Of a stretch of DNA of 41,381 nt, positions 41,361-41,381 are shown one piece after another; within the stretch, counting starts at the first letter, position 1, and each line of letters starts with the position of its first letter. A program made the translations under genes and the position numbers. The DNA lies in contig JAVBOE010000063.1 in the NCBI GenBank assembly GCA_031550925.1, positions 1 through 41,381 on the forward strand, in the 5' to 3' direction. The notes beneath the pieces were generated by a model. That model had not been told where the DNA came from. It was given only the letters and a program-made list of their open reading frames with translations, and did no database searches. The DNA is from JAIRNF01 sp031550925. Its GTDB lineage: Bacteria; Bacteroidota; Bacteroidia; Bacteroidales; UBA932.

Positions 41361-41381
41361 TTAAAATAAATCTTAAGTCAG

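Overview
The window reads as chromosomal DNA of an anaerobic or facultative member of the Bacteroidota, most likely order Bacteroidales. The reasons are an AT-rich base composition, promoter boxes of the Bacteroidetes type (TTTG or TTG, about 18-20 nt, then TAnnTTTG), very few Shine-Dalgarno sequences, a complete Bat aerotolerance operon, a TonB-dependent receptor with a carboxypeptidase-regulatory-like N-domain, tryptophanase and an aspartate decarboxylation module. Genus cannot be settled from sequence alone. No rRNA, tRNA, CRISPR array, phage gene or transposase was found.

Layout. 0.1-6 kb, minus strand: a CapA-like secreted metallophosphatase, then an envelope gene cluster (TonB-dependent receptor, periplasmic TPR protein, two tandem paralogous membrane proteins, small winged-helix regulator) interrupted by three head-to-head pairs of CCTCCC-TTT-GGGAGG palindromic repeats. 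6.2-7.5 kb: folC on the minus strand. 7.9-16.2 kb, plus strand: the Bat operon (moxR, DUF58, a BatD-like gene, batA, batB, batC, batD, batE). 16.4-17.2 kb: a secreted Asn/His/Arg-rich protein ending in aromatic W-G-W-type repeats. 17.2-18.9 kb: tryptophanase with its own promoter and a leader of about 220 nt that holds a 27-codon ORF. 19.1-22.3 kb: MATE exporter and release factor 3. 22.3-25.4 kb: acetyltransferase, Na+/solute symporter and a serine beta-lactamase-family hydrolase with overlapping or nearly overlapping ends. 25.4-26.6 kb, minus strand: pseudouridine synthase and a flavin-binding PNPOx-like protein. 26.7-32.7 kb: a heavy-metal tripartite efflux operon (His-rich small protein, His-rich lipoprotein adaptor, CusA/CzcA-type pump, TolC-type channel) closed by a strong bidirectional terminator. 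32.8-34.3 kb, minus strand: DUF3943 envelope protein. 34.6-40.4 kb: AspT-type antiporter, aspartate 4-decarboxylase, type II asparaginase and a porin. 40.4-41.3 kb: aldo/keto reductase, followed by a perfect 31-bp inverted repeat.

How the genes work together. The Bat genes encode a MoxR ATPase and an inner-membrane/periplasmic set of vWA and TPR proteins tied to stress tolerance. The last cluster reads as a complete asparagine-to-alanine route: porin uptake, periplasmic deamidation to aspartate, electrogenic aspartate/alanine exchange and cytoplasmic proton-consuming decarboxylation. In other bacteria the antiporter/decarboxylase pair generates proton motive force and protects against acid. 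Tryptophanase would make the organism indole-positive.

The most interesting points are the asparagine-fuelled Asp/Ala module, the possible attenuation leader of tnaA, the unnamed regulator/twin-membrane-protein cluster with its repeat pairs, and the perfect inverted repeats near 7.6 and 41.3 kb.
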